Source: Chloroflexia bacterium
Lineage (GTDB): Bacteria > Chloroflexota > Chloroflexia > Thermomicrobiales > JALYUS01
Direction: 5' to 3'
Assembly (NCBI GenBank): GCA_025924435.1
Contig: JAICIL010000288.1
Coordinates: forward strand, 1 to 5,806
Length of the DNA: 5,806 bases
In this document: piece after piece, positions 1 through 5,806 of the stretch
Numbering within the stretch: position 1 is the first letter of the stretch
Layout of the letters: each line of letters begins with the position of its first letter
The notes under the pieces: generated by a model
What the model was told of the DNA's origin: nothing
Database searches by the model: none
The model's input: only the letters and a program-made list of their open reading frames with translations
Translations under genes and position numbers: made by a program

Positions 1-2
1 CG

Positions 3-2018
3 CTGTTGTTTTTCTGGCTGGCCGTGCCTGCGCTTCTCGACCGTCAACCGGCGGGCATCGTGGCGGAGGAGCGGCCCGTACTGATTCTCGGCGCGTTTGC
101 GGGGATTGGCTATCTATTGCTGATCGCGGTGATCGCCCGCGAGCGGCCCCGGCTCGTTCCAGCGGTGATGCTTGCGGCGGTCGCCTGTGTCGGCGTCGGC
201 ATCGCCGTCAGCATCGCGACGACGGGCGCAAACCGGCCCGCCATCGTGCCGATCGGTACGGCGGCGAGCATCTATGTCGCTCCCATCGCGCTCTGTATTG
301 GCGCGGTTGCGCTCCTGCTGGTATCCGGCTTCAGCCCGCCGCGCATCCGCCGCGAACGGATCGCGGCAATCAGCGGTGTGGCGATCCTGTTCACACTCTC
401 GCTCAGCGGCTGCGGCGCGTCGGCGACCCCGAGCGGCGAGGTCGTCAGTAGCGTGCCGAACTTGCTGCCGCCGGTGGCGACGCGCCTCGCGTCCGGCACG
501 ATCAATCCCCTCTGGACGCTCGACGCGAATGCCCACATCGCCGCAGACGGGACGACGCTGACTGACATCAATGAGACCGGCACGGCCACCTCACCACGCG
601 TGCCGGTGCAGGCGGGCGACGGCTACCGGCTCTCCGCGCATATCGTGCTCGCGCAAGGGGGCGGGGGCGCGATTACCGCCCATGTTCTCTGGTCCGACAC
701 GATGTTCCGCCCGCTCGCGGAAAGTCCCCTGACGCTCGCAGTCGGCGTGCCGAGCGTGGCGAGCGCCGCGCCCGCCGGTGCGGCCTATGCGAGCATCGTG
801 CTTGCCCTGCCACCCGGCGCGCTCGTTGACACGATCCATTTTCAGCCGCTCGATGGCGGACGCCTCGATGCCCTGCCGAACTACGCCAAAGCGGCGCTCG
901 CTTTCTCGTTCGATTTCGAGACGGCGATGGGTGGGTTGATCCACACGCGCGGCGGACAGACCGATCACGATGTGGCGGACGCCATCGCGCGGGGAATGGC
1001 GATGCGCAATGGCGCGAACTTCCTGCGCCAGCTGTTCGCGGCGTACGACACGCGCGCGACTTTCTATGTCAATGGCTACAATTTCCTCACCGGCAACACC
1101 CTGCGTCGCCAGTTTGTCGGCAACCCGACATACACGCGGTACACGGCGAAGACGGCAGGTTTTGCCTCCGACTATTGGGCGACGCATCCCTGGTATGGCG
1201 ATGATCCGTTCGGCACGGAGCAGACGGACCCGGCGTGGTACTTTGGCTCGCTCACCAAGCAGCTCGCCGCCGACGGGCACGACATCGAAAATCATACCTT
1301 CGGGCATCTCTTCCTCCACGCGGGGATCACGGCGCAGCAACTCGACGACGACCTCACGGCGTGGGACGCCGTCGCGAAGGAGAACGGCTTCGCGCCGGCC
1401 CACTCCTTCGCCTTTCCCTGGCGCGCCTCGAATAGTCTGACGGCGGAGTATTACGCGGTGCTCGCGAAGCATGGCATCACCAACGTGACGCGGTATTACG
1501 ATTTGAAGCCGGGGACGTATGATCTCCAGTCTGTGCCTGTCTATCCTCAGATTCATGTCGTACCTGATCAGGAACTGATAGACCGGGCGGGCGACGAGGC
1601 GGCGGCGGATCGCGGTATTGACATATCGCTCGCCGAGGGAGGCATCTTCTCCCTCTGGGCGCACCCGGAGAATATCGCGACCCCGGCGGCGCAAGCAATC
1701 TGGGGGCGCGTCGTCGCATACGCGGCGGACCGTCGGTCGCTCGGTCTCTGGGTCGCGCCGGTGACGACGATCACGAACTTCGTGGACGCGCGCGATCAGT
1801 TGCGTGTGTCGAGCGCGCGCGTTGGCGCGACGACAATGCTGACGGTGCGCGACGCAGGGCAGGCAGGTGTGAATGACGCGACCTTGACGCTGCCCGGCGT
1901 GCCGAAGCAGGTCGCGTGGCGGGGCGGAGCGGGCGCGCGGGACATCAATGGCGCGCAGATCCGTGTTGGCAATATCCTTCCCGGCGAAACGATCACGATT
2001 GAAGTGCGCTACTCGTGA
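3..2018 (+). CDS. Membrane-anchored polysaccharide deacetylase-like protein (NodB/CE4 fold), 5'-partial
   Basis: The reading frame is open to the left window edge and its first possible start is a weak TTG at 6 inside a hydrophobic stretch, so the gene very probably begins upstream. Residues below are numbered from that TTG. Hydrophobic segments lie at about 1-11, 25-44, 50-72, 84-107 and 119-135; the last follows an arginine cluster (113-118) and ends in LSGC (133-136), a lipobox-like site. A low-complexity, beta-rich region (about 145-290) leads to a NodB-like domain (about 295-585). There SFDFE (D303, E305) sits where TFDDG is usual, the metal-binding H-x3-H is H430 and H434 in NHTFGH, FPWR (470-473) stands for motif 3, and LWAH (550-553) supplies the late LxH. 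A short beta-rich tail (about 600-670) follows. CE4 enzymes remove N- or O-acetyl groups from glycans such as chitooligomers, peptidoglycan or exopolysaccharide. Arginines before the last helix place the domain outside the cytoplasm. The fold call is good; activity and substrate are inferred, and the motifs are divergent. The end overlaps the next gene by four bases. Confidence 0.82.
   Translation: MLFFWLAVPALLDRQPAGIVAEERPVLILGAFAGIGYLLLIAVIARERPRLVPAVMLAAVACVGVGIAVSIATTGANRPAIVPIGTAASIYVAPIALCIGAVALLLVSGFSPPRIRRERIAAISGVAILFTLSLSGCGASATPSGEVVSSVPNLLPPVATRLASGTINPLWTLDANAHIAADGTTLTDINETGTATSPRVPVQAGDGYRLSAHIVLAQGGGGAITAHVLWSDTMFRPLAESPLTLAVGVPSVASAAPAGAAYASIVLALPPGALVDTIHFQPLDGGRLDALPNYAKAALAFSFDFETAMGGLIHTRGGQTDHDVADAIARGMAMRNGANFLRQLFAAYDTRATFYVNGYNFLTGNTLRRQFVGNPTYTRYTAKTAGFASDYWATHPWYGDDPFGTEQTDPAWYFGSLTKQLAADGHDIENHTFGHLFLHAGITAQQLDDDLTAWDAVAKENGFAPAHSFAFPWRASNSLTAEYYAVLAKHGITNVTRYYDLKPGTYDLQSVPVYPQIHVVPDQELIDRAGDEAAADRGIDISLAEGGIFSLWAHPENIATPAAQAIWGRVVAYAADRRSLGLWVAPVTTITNFVDARDQLRVSSARVGATTMLTVRDAGQAGVNDATLTLPGVPKQVAWRGGAGARDINGAQIRVGNILPGETITIEVRYS
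342..413 (+). other. Internal lipoprotein-signal-like segment (lipobox LSGC)
   Basis: Within the deacetylase-like protein, residues 113-118 (RIRRER) form a positively charged stretch, 119-132 are hydrophobic, and 133-136 read LSGC, which fits the lipobox pattern [LVI][ASTVI][GAS]C. Cys136 is encoded at 411-413 and is followed by a small, Ser/Ala/Pro-rich linker typical after a lipidation site. It is unusual because at least three hydrophobic segments precede it in the same open frame. No ATG, GTG or TTG lies between the arginine codons and the preceding helix that would make it a conventional N-terminal signal; the nearest GTG (378) would drop the arginines. It could simply be the last transmembrane helix with a chance cysteine. 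Confidence 0.45.
2015..2018 (+). other. GTGA stop/start overlap, likely translational coupling
   Basis: The TGA stop of the deacetylase-like gene (2016-2018) overlaps the GTG start of the glycosyltransferase gene (2015-2017) in the four bases GTGA. This arrangement usually means co-transcription and re-initiation by the same ribosome. No strong Shine-Dalgarno sequence precedes 2015. An in-frame ATG at 2030 with a G-rich stretch (GGGGTGG) just upstream is a reasonable alternative start, which would shorten the protein by five residues. Confidence 0.6.
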
Positions 2019-4468
2019 GCGGGGTGGCGATGCGTCCACGGCTTCCGACATTGCCGCATGCACGAGCGATCTGGGCGGCGTGGTGGCGACGCTGGCGCGG
2101 TGCCGCTCGTCAATGCGGCGTCGCGGTCGGCGTCGCGATCGTCGCCTATCTCGCCTGCTTCCCCATCGCGCGGCCCGTGTCGCTCGATGTCGGGCGCTTC
2201 CCGGATCGCCTCGTGATCGCCGGTTTCAACGGCGATGAGCGCGACAATGGCGTCACCTACCGCTGGACGACAACGGCGGCGACCGTCGCGATCCCCGGCT
2301 ATGGCGGCGTGCGGAAGGCGCATGTTGAGGTCGTCGCTCGCGATGGGCGCGGCGCAGGCACCGAAACACCCTTCATGGTGGACCTCGGCGGCGATCCGGC
2401 GACGGTCGGCGCGTTCGCGCAGTTCAATCCCGTCCTCGCGGACCTCACCGCCTCCGGCACGGCTGCGGACCTCACGGTGCGGCTGCGGGCGGAGCGATAT
2501 ACACCGGCCAGTGGCGATCCGCGTGTGCTTGGGGTGCAGGTGGATCAGGTGCGCGTCGAGCCGCTTCATACCGCGTGGTGGGCGGGCGCGGTAGGCGGCT
2601 GGCCGTGGGCGGTGCGCCTCGCGGTGCTCGCTCTCGCGATCGCGCTGGTCGTGTCGGTGCCGTGGAGCGGCGCGCTGGGCGGTGGGTGCGCCGCAGCCGT
2701 CGCGCTCGCCGCCCTCGCGGTGCCGGAGAGCCGGTTTGTCCTGCCGCCGCTCCTGGTGCCGGGTACGATTGCGATTGCCGCGTTCGGGGCGGCGTGGCGG
2801 TGGCGCGAGACCGGGGCATTGTTCGACATGATCTGGAATGCCCTCGATCAGCGAACGATCGTACGAGCGATCATCGGAACGCTCGTCGTCACTTATGCCA
2901 TCTTCACCGTCGCAGTGATCGTCCACGTTGACTTCATCGGCCACGCGGATTACGCGGACAACGCGGTGCGGGCGCGGAACATCGTGCAGGGTCACGGCGA
3001 TGTGATTGACTATATTCCGCAGTTCTACCGGCAATTTCCGATGGTGGTGCATCCTGCTGAGACGTGGCCGCCCTTGCAGGTCTGGATGATCGCGGCGTTC
3101 TTCCGCGTCCTGGGCATCTCGACGGTCGTCGCCAAACTGCCGAATGTCGCGGTGATGGCCGCATTGCTCGCGTGCATTGCGGCGGTCGGCGCGTGGCGTT
3201 GGAGTCGCCGGATTGGCATCCTTGCCGCGTTCTTTCTCGCCGCGATGCCACTCTTCTTCGAGGATACGCTCTTTCCCGTCAACGACCTCGTTTTCACACT
3301 CCTCTTTGCCCTCTTCGCTGTCGCGTTGTACCGCGCATGGTGCGAGCCGCTCCCCGCTTCGATGCGGCCCGCTGCCACGCGGTGGCGCATATGGCTGCCG
3401 GATCTCTTCGTTGGCGCGACAGCGGGATTATTGCTGCTCGCCAAGCCGAGTGGGGCGGTACTCATCGCCGGCGCGGCGGTGACGACCTTTGCGGTCGCAC
3501 GCCGGTTGGGCGCGCGGATGCGATGGGCGGGCGCGGGCGTCGCCGCCGCGACCGCGCTCGTTGTCTACGCGCCGTGGGCGATTCGCAACCTCGTCACATT
3601 CGGATCACCGGTGTACTCGACGGAATCACTCGATGCCTGGGTGTTGAAGTATGATCCGCGGCAGCCCTCTGAGGGGATTTATCGCCTCTTCTGGGGCCAC
3701 GATTTGCCGCATCCGCGCCTGCTCATCGGCTACGGCTACGATCACTTCCTCGCCGTGCAGGCTCATCAATTTGTCCAACTCGGGGCGGACATCACGCGGG
3801 GCGCGCTGCTCCCGCGTGTATTGATCCCCTTCGCGCTGCTTGGATTAATCATTGGCGTGTCGCGGCGTTCGGGATTCGGCCTCATCCTTGCTGGTGCGAT
3901 CGTGCCGTACACGCTTTTCGTGCTCCTCTATTGGCACTACGAGATTCGCTATTTTCTCGTCGTCGTGCCGTGGCTGCTGCTCTTCGCCGCCGCCGGGATC
4001 GAGTGGACGTATGACGCGCTTGTGACGTGGTTCGCCGGGATGTGGCAGCGCGCATTGCCGCCGATCCTCGTTGCCCTGCTGTTACTCGCGGTTTTTATCC
4101 CGGCGGGCCGAGACATCAGTGTCCGCGCGGACGCGCAGACGAGCGGCAATGCGATGGTCGCGGTATCGGACTGGCTGGCGCAAAATACGCCGGCGGACGC
4201 GGTGATTATGACCCGCAACCCGTGGGAAGTGTCGTGGCACAGCGAGCGGCGCACGGTGATGCTCCCGCTTGGCAGCCTCGATGATGTCTATGCGGTGATG
4301 CGGCAGTATCATGTGACATACCTCGAACTGGATCACATCAACGATACGGGCACACTGCGCGAAAGCCTCAAACCGCTCTATTCGTTCAAGCCGATGCCGG
4401 GGATCACGCCGCTCTATGACCCCCACAACGACGCGTATCTCGTCTTCGCGGTCGCGCCACCCGGATGA
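2015..4468 (+). CDS. GT-C fold membrane glycosyltransferase (PMT/ArnT-like) with N-terminal extracytoplasmic domain
   Basis: This 817-residue polytopic protein is expected to transfer a sugar from a polyprenyl-phosphate carrier to a glycan, lipid or protein on the outer face of the membrane. A first helix (about 33-50) is followed by a soluble beta-rich region (about 55-186, with GFN from 70 and YRW at 82-84), then two or three hydrophobic segments (about 197-260). The GT-C core begins with the helix at about 287-305. The first outer loop carries HADYADN (310-316), whose D315 is the likely catalytic base of the family's DE/DD motif, and ETWPPLQ (349-355), equivalent to the common KPPL motif. 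About eight more helices follow, including LLAKPSG near 475 and HYEIRYF (641-647), a family-typical late motif. The C-terminal part (about 710-817, with DWL at 719-721 and NPWEVSW at 735-741) is soluble and probably extracytoplasmic. Family assignment is firm; donor and acceptor are unknown. GTG at 2015 overlaps the upstream stop; ATG 2030 is an alternative start. Confidence 0.88.
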   Translation: MSGVAMRPRLPTLPHARAIWAAWWRRWRGAARQCGVAVGVAIVAYLACFPIARPVSLDVGRFPDRLVIAGFNGDERDNGVTYRWTTTAATVAIPGYGGVRKAHVEVVARDGRGAGTETPFMVDLGGDPATVGAFAQFNPVLADLTASGTAADLTVRLRAERYTPASGDPRVLGVQVDQVRVEPLHTAWWAGAVGGWPWAVRLAVLALAIALVVSVPWSGALGGGCAAAVALAALAVPESRFVLPPLLVPGTIAIAAFGAAWRWRETGALFDMIWNALDQRTIVRAIIGTLVVTYAIFTVAVIVHVDFIGHADYADNAVRARNIVQGHGDVIDYIPQFYRQFPMVVHPAETWPPLQVWMIAAFFRVLGISTVVAKLPNVAVMAALLACIAAVGAWRWSRRIGILAAFFLAAMPLFFEDTLFPVNDLVFTLLFALFAVALYRAWCEPLPASMRPAATRWRIWLPDLFVGATAGLLLLAKPSGAVLIAGAAVTTFAVARRLGARMRWAGAGVAAATALVVYAPWAIRNLVTFGSPVYSTESLDAWVLKYDPRQPSEGIYRLFWGHDLPHPRLLIGYGYDHFLAVQAHQFVQLGADITRGALLPRVLIPFALLGLIIGVSRRSGFGLILAGAIVPYTLFVLLYWHYEIRYFLVVVPWLLLFAAAGIEWTYDALVTWFAGMWQRALPPILVALLLLAVFIPAGRDISVRADAQTSGNAMVAVSDWLAQNTPADAVIMTRNPWEVSWHSERRTVMLPLGSLDDVYAVMRQYHVTYLELDHINDTGTLRESLKPLYSFKPMPGITPLYDPHNDAYLVFAVAPPG

Positions 4469-4469
4469 G

Positions 4470-4475
4470 AGGAGG
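4470..4475 (+). promoter_or_regulatory. Shine-Dalgarno AGGAGG deciding the start of the GT4 gene
   Basis: A perfect AGGAGG lies just after the stop of the GT-C gene, four bases before GTG 4480. An upstream in-frame ATG at 4465 overlaps the stop codon (ATGA) but has no purine-rich sequence in front of it, and the AGGAGG would then be coding. The GTG start gives MSAERLRVVMLTSSYP, where the first beta-strand begins a few residues in, as is usual for GT4 proteins. I therefore prefer 4480; ATG 4465 would add five residues. Confidence 0.7.
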
Positions 4476-4479
4476 CAGC

Positions 4480-5739
4480 GTGTCCGCGGAGCGGCTCCGG
4501 GTCGTCATGCTCACGTCATCGTATCCGCTCTTCGCGGGGGACATGACGGCGCCGTTCATCGAAGAGATCGCCATCGCCGTCGCGGCACGTGGACATGAGG
4601 TTCACGTCGTCTTGCCGAACCATCCGCGCTTGAATCGGTCAGACATGGACAAAGGCGTTCATCTCCATCCGTTCGCGGTCGCGCCCCGCCGGTCATGGGG
4701 TGCGGCAGGGGGGTATGCAGGGTCGCTGGCGGGCGATGTCGCGTTGACGAAGGGGGCGATAGCGGTCGCGCCACTGGCGCTCGCCAGCGCGGCGCGGGCG
4801 TTGAACCGGGTCATGCGGGCCGTATCGGCGGATGTCGTGCAGGCACATTGGGTGATCCCCAACGGGCCGCCCGCCGCGCTCATCGCGCGGCGACGGCGAG
4901 TGTCACTCGTCATCAGTTTGCATGGATCGGATGTGTTCGTGGCGGAGCAGGTGCGGCTCGCGCGCGGCGCGGCGCGATGGGCATTCGGTGCGTCGGATGC
5001 GGTGACGGCCTGCTCCGGTGATCTCGCGGACCGCGCGGTGCGATTGGGCGCGGACGCGGGCCGGACGACGGTCGTACCGTATGGCGTCCATGCCGATCAG
5101 TTCACGCCGGTGGATGACGCAACGCGTGCGGCGGTGCGCGGGTGGTATGGCCTGCCGCCAGAGACACCGCTCTTGCTCTGTGCCGGGCGACTCGTCTATA
5201 AGAAGGGGTTCGCGGTGGCGGTGGACGCCTTCGCGCGGATCGCCGCCGCGCAACCCGCCGCGCGGTTGGTGATCGCCGGTGATGGCCCCCTCGAAAGCGA
5301 TCTGCGGGCGCAGGCGGCGCGGCTGGGGATCGCCGAGCGGGTGATATTCGCGGGCCGTGTGGAACGGGCGCGACATCCGCTGCTGGTCGGGGCGTGCGAC
5401 GTCTATCTGCTCCCGTCGGTCCACGATCATCGCGGCAACGTGGACGGATTGCCGAACGCGCTCCTCGATGCATTGGCGGCGGGATGTGCGGTGATCGCGT
5501 CCGATGTGGCGGGAGTCGGTTTGGCCGTCCGCGATGGCGAGACGGGCGTGCTGGTGCCTGAGCAGCGGGCCGATGCGCTGGCCGATGCGCTGCGCGCGTT
5601 GCTGAACGACCCGGCCCGATGCACACGGCTCGGCGCGGCGGCGCGCGCGGACGTAACGAGCCGCCTGACATGGGAGCGGACTGCCGCCGCGTTCGAGCGA
5701 GTGTATGACGATGCTCGTTCGGGCAATAGGATGTCCTGA
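4480..5739 (+). CDS. GT4-family glycosyltransferase (GT-B fold)
   Basis: This 419-residue protein has the two Rossmann-like domains of GT-B retaining glycosyltransferases and no membrane helix, so it should act in the cytoplasm or at the inner membrane face, using a nucleotide-sugar donor. The N-terminal acceptor domain (about 5-195) opens with RVVMLTSSYP, then GDMTAPFIEEIA, AHWVIPNGPP (H123) and HGSDVF (148-153). The linker reads VPYGV (199-203). The donor domain (about 225-400) shows AGRLVYKKG (R237, K242, the usual phosphate-binding pair), AGDGP (266-270) and DGLPNALLD (322-330) in the place of the EX7E motif, with aspartate at both ends. The length is normal for the family. It starts 11 bases after the GT-C stop with its own AGGAGG, so it is probably the next cistron of the same operon. 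The assignment to GT4 is confident, while sugar, linkage and acceptor cannot be told. A role in extracellular polysaccharide or glycolipid assembly is inferred from its neighbours. Confidence 0.92.
   Translation: MSAERLRVVMLTSSYPLFAGDMTAPFIEEIAIAVAARGHEVHVVLPNHPRLNRSDMDKGVHLHPFAVAPRRSWGAAGGYAGSLAGDVALTKGAIAVAPLALASAARALNRVMRAVSADVVQAHWVIPNGPPAALIARRRRVSLVISLHGSDVFVAEQVRLARGAARWAFGASDAVTACSGDLADRAVRLGADAGRTTVVPYGVHADQFTPVDDATRAAVRGWYGLPPETPLLLCAGRLVYKKGFAVAVDAFARIAAAQPAARLVIAGDGPLESDLRAQAARLGIAERVIFAGRVERARHPLLVGACDVYLLPSVHDHRGNVDGLPNALLDALAAGCAVIASDVAGVGLAVRDGETGVLVPEQRADALADALRALLNDPARCTRLGAAARADVTSRLTWERTAAAFERVYDDARSGNRMS
5569..5592 (+). repeat. Two tandem copies of a 12-bp unit inside the GT4 gene
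   Basis: GCCGATGCGCTG occurs twice back to back (5569-5580 and 5581-5592), in frame, coding ADAL-ADAL in the alpha-helix after the donor domain's last strand. It keeps the frame and the helical pattern that this region has in GT4 proteins, so it looks like a harmless slippage duplication or chance codon reuse. Confidence 0.6.
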
Positions 5740-5744
5740 CATCC
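5729..5744 (+). repeat. Small stem-loop spanning the last stop codon
   Basis: GGATGT (5729-5734) and ACATCC (5739-5744) are perfect reverse complements separated by the 4-base loop CCTG, and the TGA stop of the GT4 gene (5737-5739) lies in the loop and right arm. A short TTTT follows only at 5758-5761, too far for a standard intrinsic terminator. A 3'-end RNA structure is possible, but a 6-bp stem can occur by chance. Confidence 0.35.
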
Positions 5745-5775
5745 GTGAATGACGTCGTTTTATGGAGGTGGCGGG

Positions 5776-5806
5776 CTTTCGCCTGCATCTCTGTGGCAGG
5801 CGAAAG
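5776..5806. terminator. Perfect 11-bp inverted repeat at window edge, candidate intrinsic terminator
   Basis: CTTTCGCCTGC (5776-5786) and GCAGGCGAAAG (5796-5806) are exact reverse complements with a 9-base spacer (ATCTCTGTG). The right arm ends at the last base of the window, and GGCGGG precedes the left arm (5770-5775), so the stem could extend outward if the next bases are CCCGCC. Its position 36 bases after the last stop suits an operon terminator, perhaps bidirectional. Any T-tract would lie outside the window, so a terminator is not proven; a dispersed palindromic repeat is the main alternative. Confidence 0.5.

Noticed and set aside
168..413. A separate, internally started deacetylase gene (for example from ATG 168 or GTG 378)
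   Set aside because: The frame is open throughout and no Shine-Dalgarno sequence stands out. GTG 378 would leave a signal without positive charges, so one long 5'-partial gene is the simpler reading.
591..2063. Long minus-strand open frame (490 codons) opposite the deacetylase-like gene
   Set aside because: Its translation is rich in Arg, His and Pro with no recognisable domain, typical of the antisense of a GC-rich gene. The + strand frame has clear NodB-like motifs.
2009..3052. Minus-strand open frame (347 codons) opposite the start of the GT-C gene
   Set aside because: Low-complexity Arg/Asp/His composition and no motif; the + strand frame here holds membrane helices and the GT-C first loop.
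4903..5742. Minus-strand open frames (279 and 228 codons) opposite the GT4 gene
   Set aside because: They lie over the best-conserved donor-domain motifs of the GT4 enzyme and encode Arg/Pro-rich sequence without recognisable features.
5745..5806. Possible start of another gene (GTG 5745, ATG 5749 or ATG 5762, each open to the window edge)
   Set aside because: All three frames are open simply because the stretch is short. None has a well-placed Shine-Dalgarno sequence, and the strong inverted repeat covers half of it, which fits an untranslated tail better.

Overview
The window is a GC-rich (roughly 65 % by eye), densely coded stretch from a bacterial chromosome. It carries three consecutive genes on the + strand, joined by 4-base or near-zero junctions, followed by a short untranslated tail with two hairpins. 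I see no RNA gene, mobile element or CRISPR array. The proteins look most like those of Chloroflexota or relatives such as Thermomicrobia. This rests on recalled family phrasing (the 'YADNAVRARN…ETWPPLQ' loop of the membrane glycosyltransferase, the 'GDMTAPFIEEIA' opening of the GT4 enzyme, the 'SFDFETAMGGLIH' opening of the deacetylase), so the taxonomic call is an inference of moderate to low certainty.

Layout: (1) 3-2018, a 5'-truncated gene for a membrane-anchored, extracytoplasmic polysaccharide-deacetylase-like (NodB/CE4 fold) protein. It has several N-terminal hydrophobic segments, the last ending in a lipobox-like LSGC, then a beta-rich linker domain and the catalytic-like domain. (2) 2015-4468, an 817-residue polytopic GT-C glycosyltransferase (PMT/ArnT-like, expected to use a polyprenyl-phosphate sugar) with an extra extracytoplasmic beta-rich domain between its first membrane helix and the GT-C core. 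(3) 4480-5739, a cytoplasmic GT4-family glycosyltransferase. (4) 5740-5806, a tail with a small stem-loop over the last stop codon and a perfect 11-bp inverted repeat ending exactly at the window edge, possibly a transcription terminator.

Taken together the genes look like part of an operon for building a surface glycan or glycoconjugate. The GT4 enzyme would add sugars from nucleotide-sugar donors on the cytoplasmic side, the GT-C enzyme would transfer a lipid-linked sugar on the outer face, and the deacetylase-like protein would trim or modify the exported polymer. The glycan, donors and acceptors cannot be read from the sequence. No clearly undescribed system is visible. The unusual points are the architecture and altered active-site motifs of the deacetylase-like protein, the inserted domain of the GT-C protein, and aspartates replacing both glutamates of the GT4 EX7E motif.
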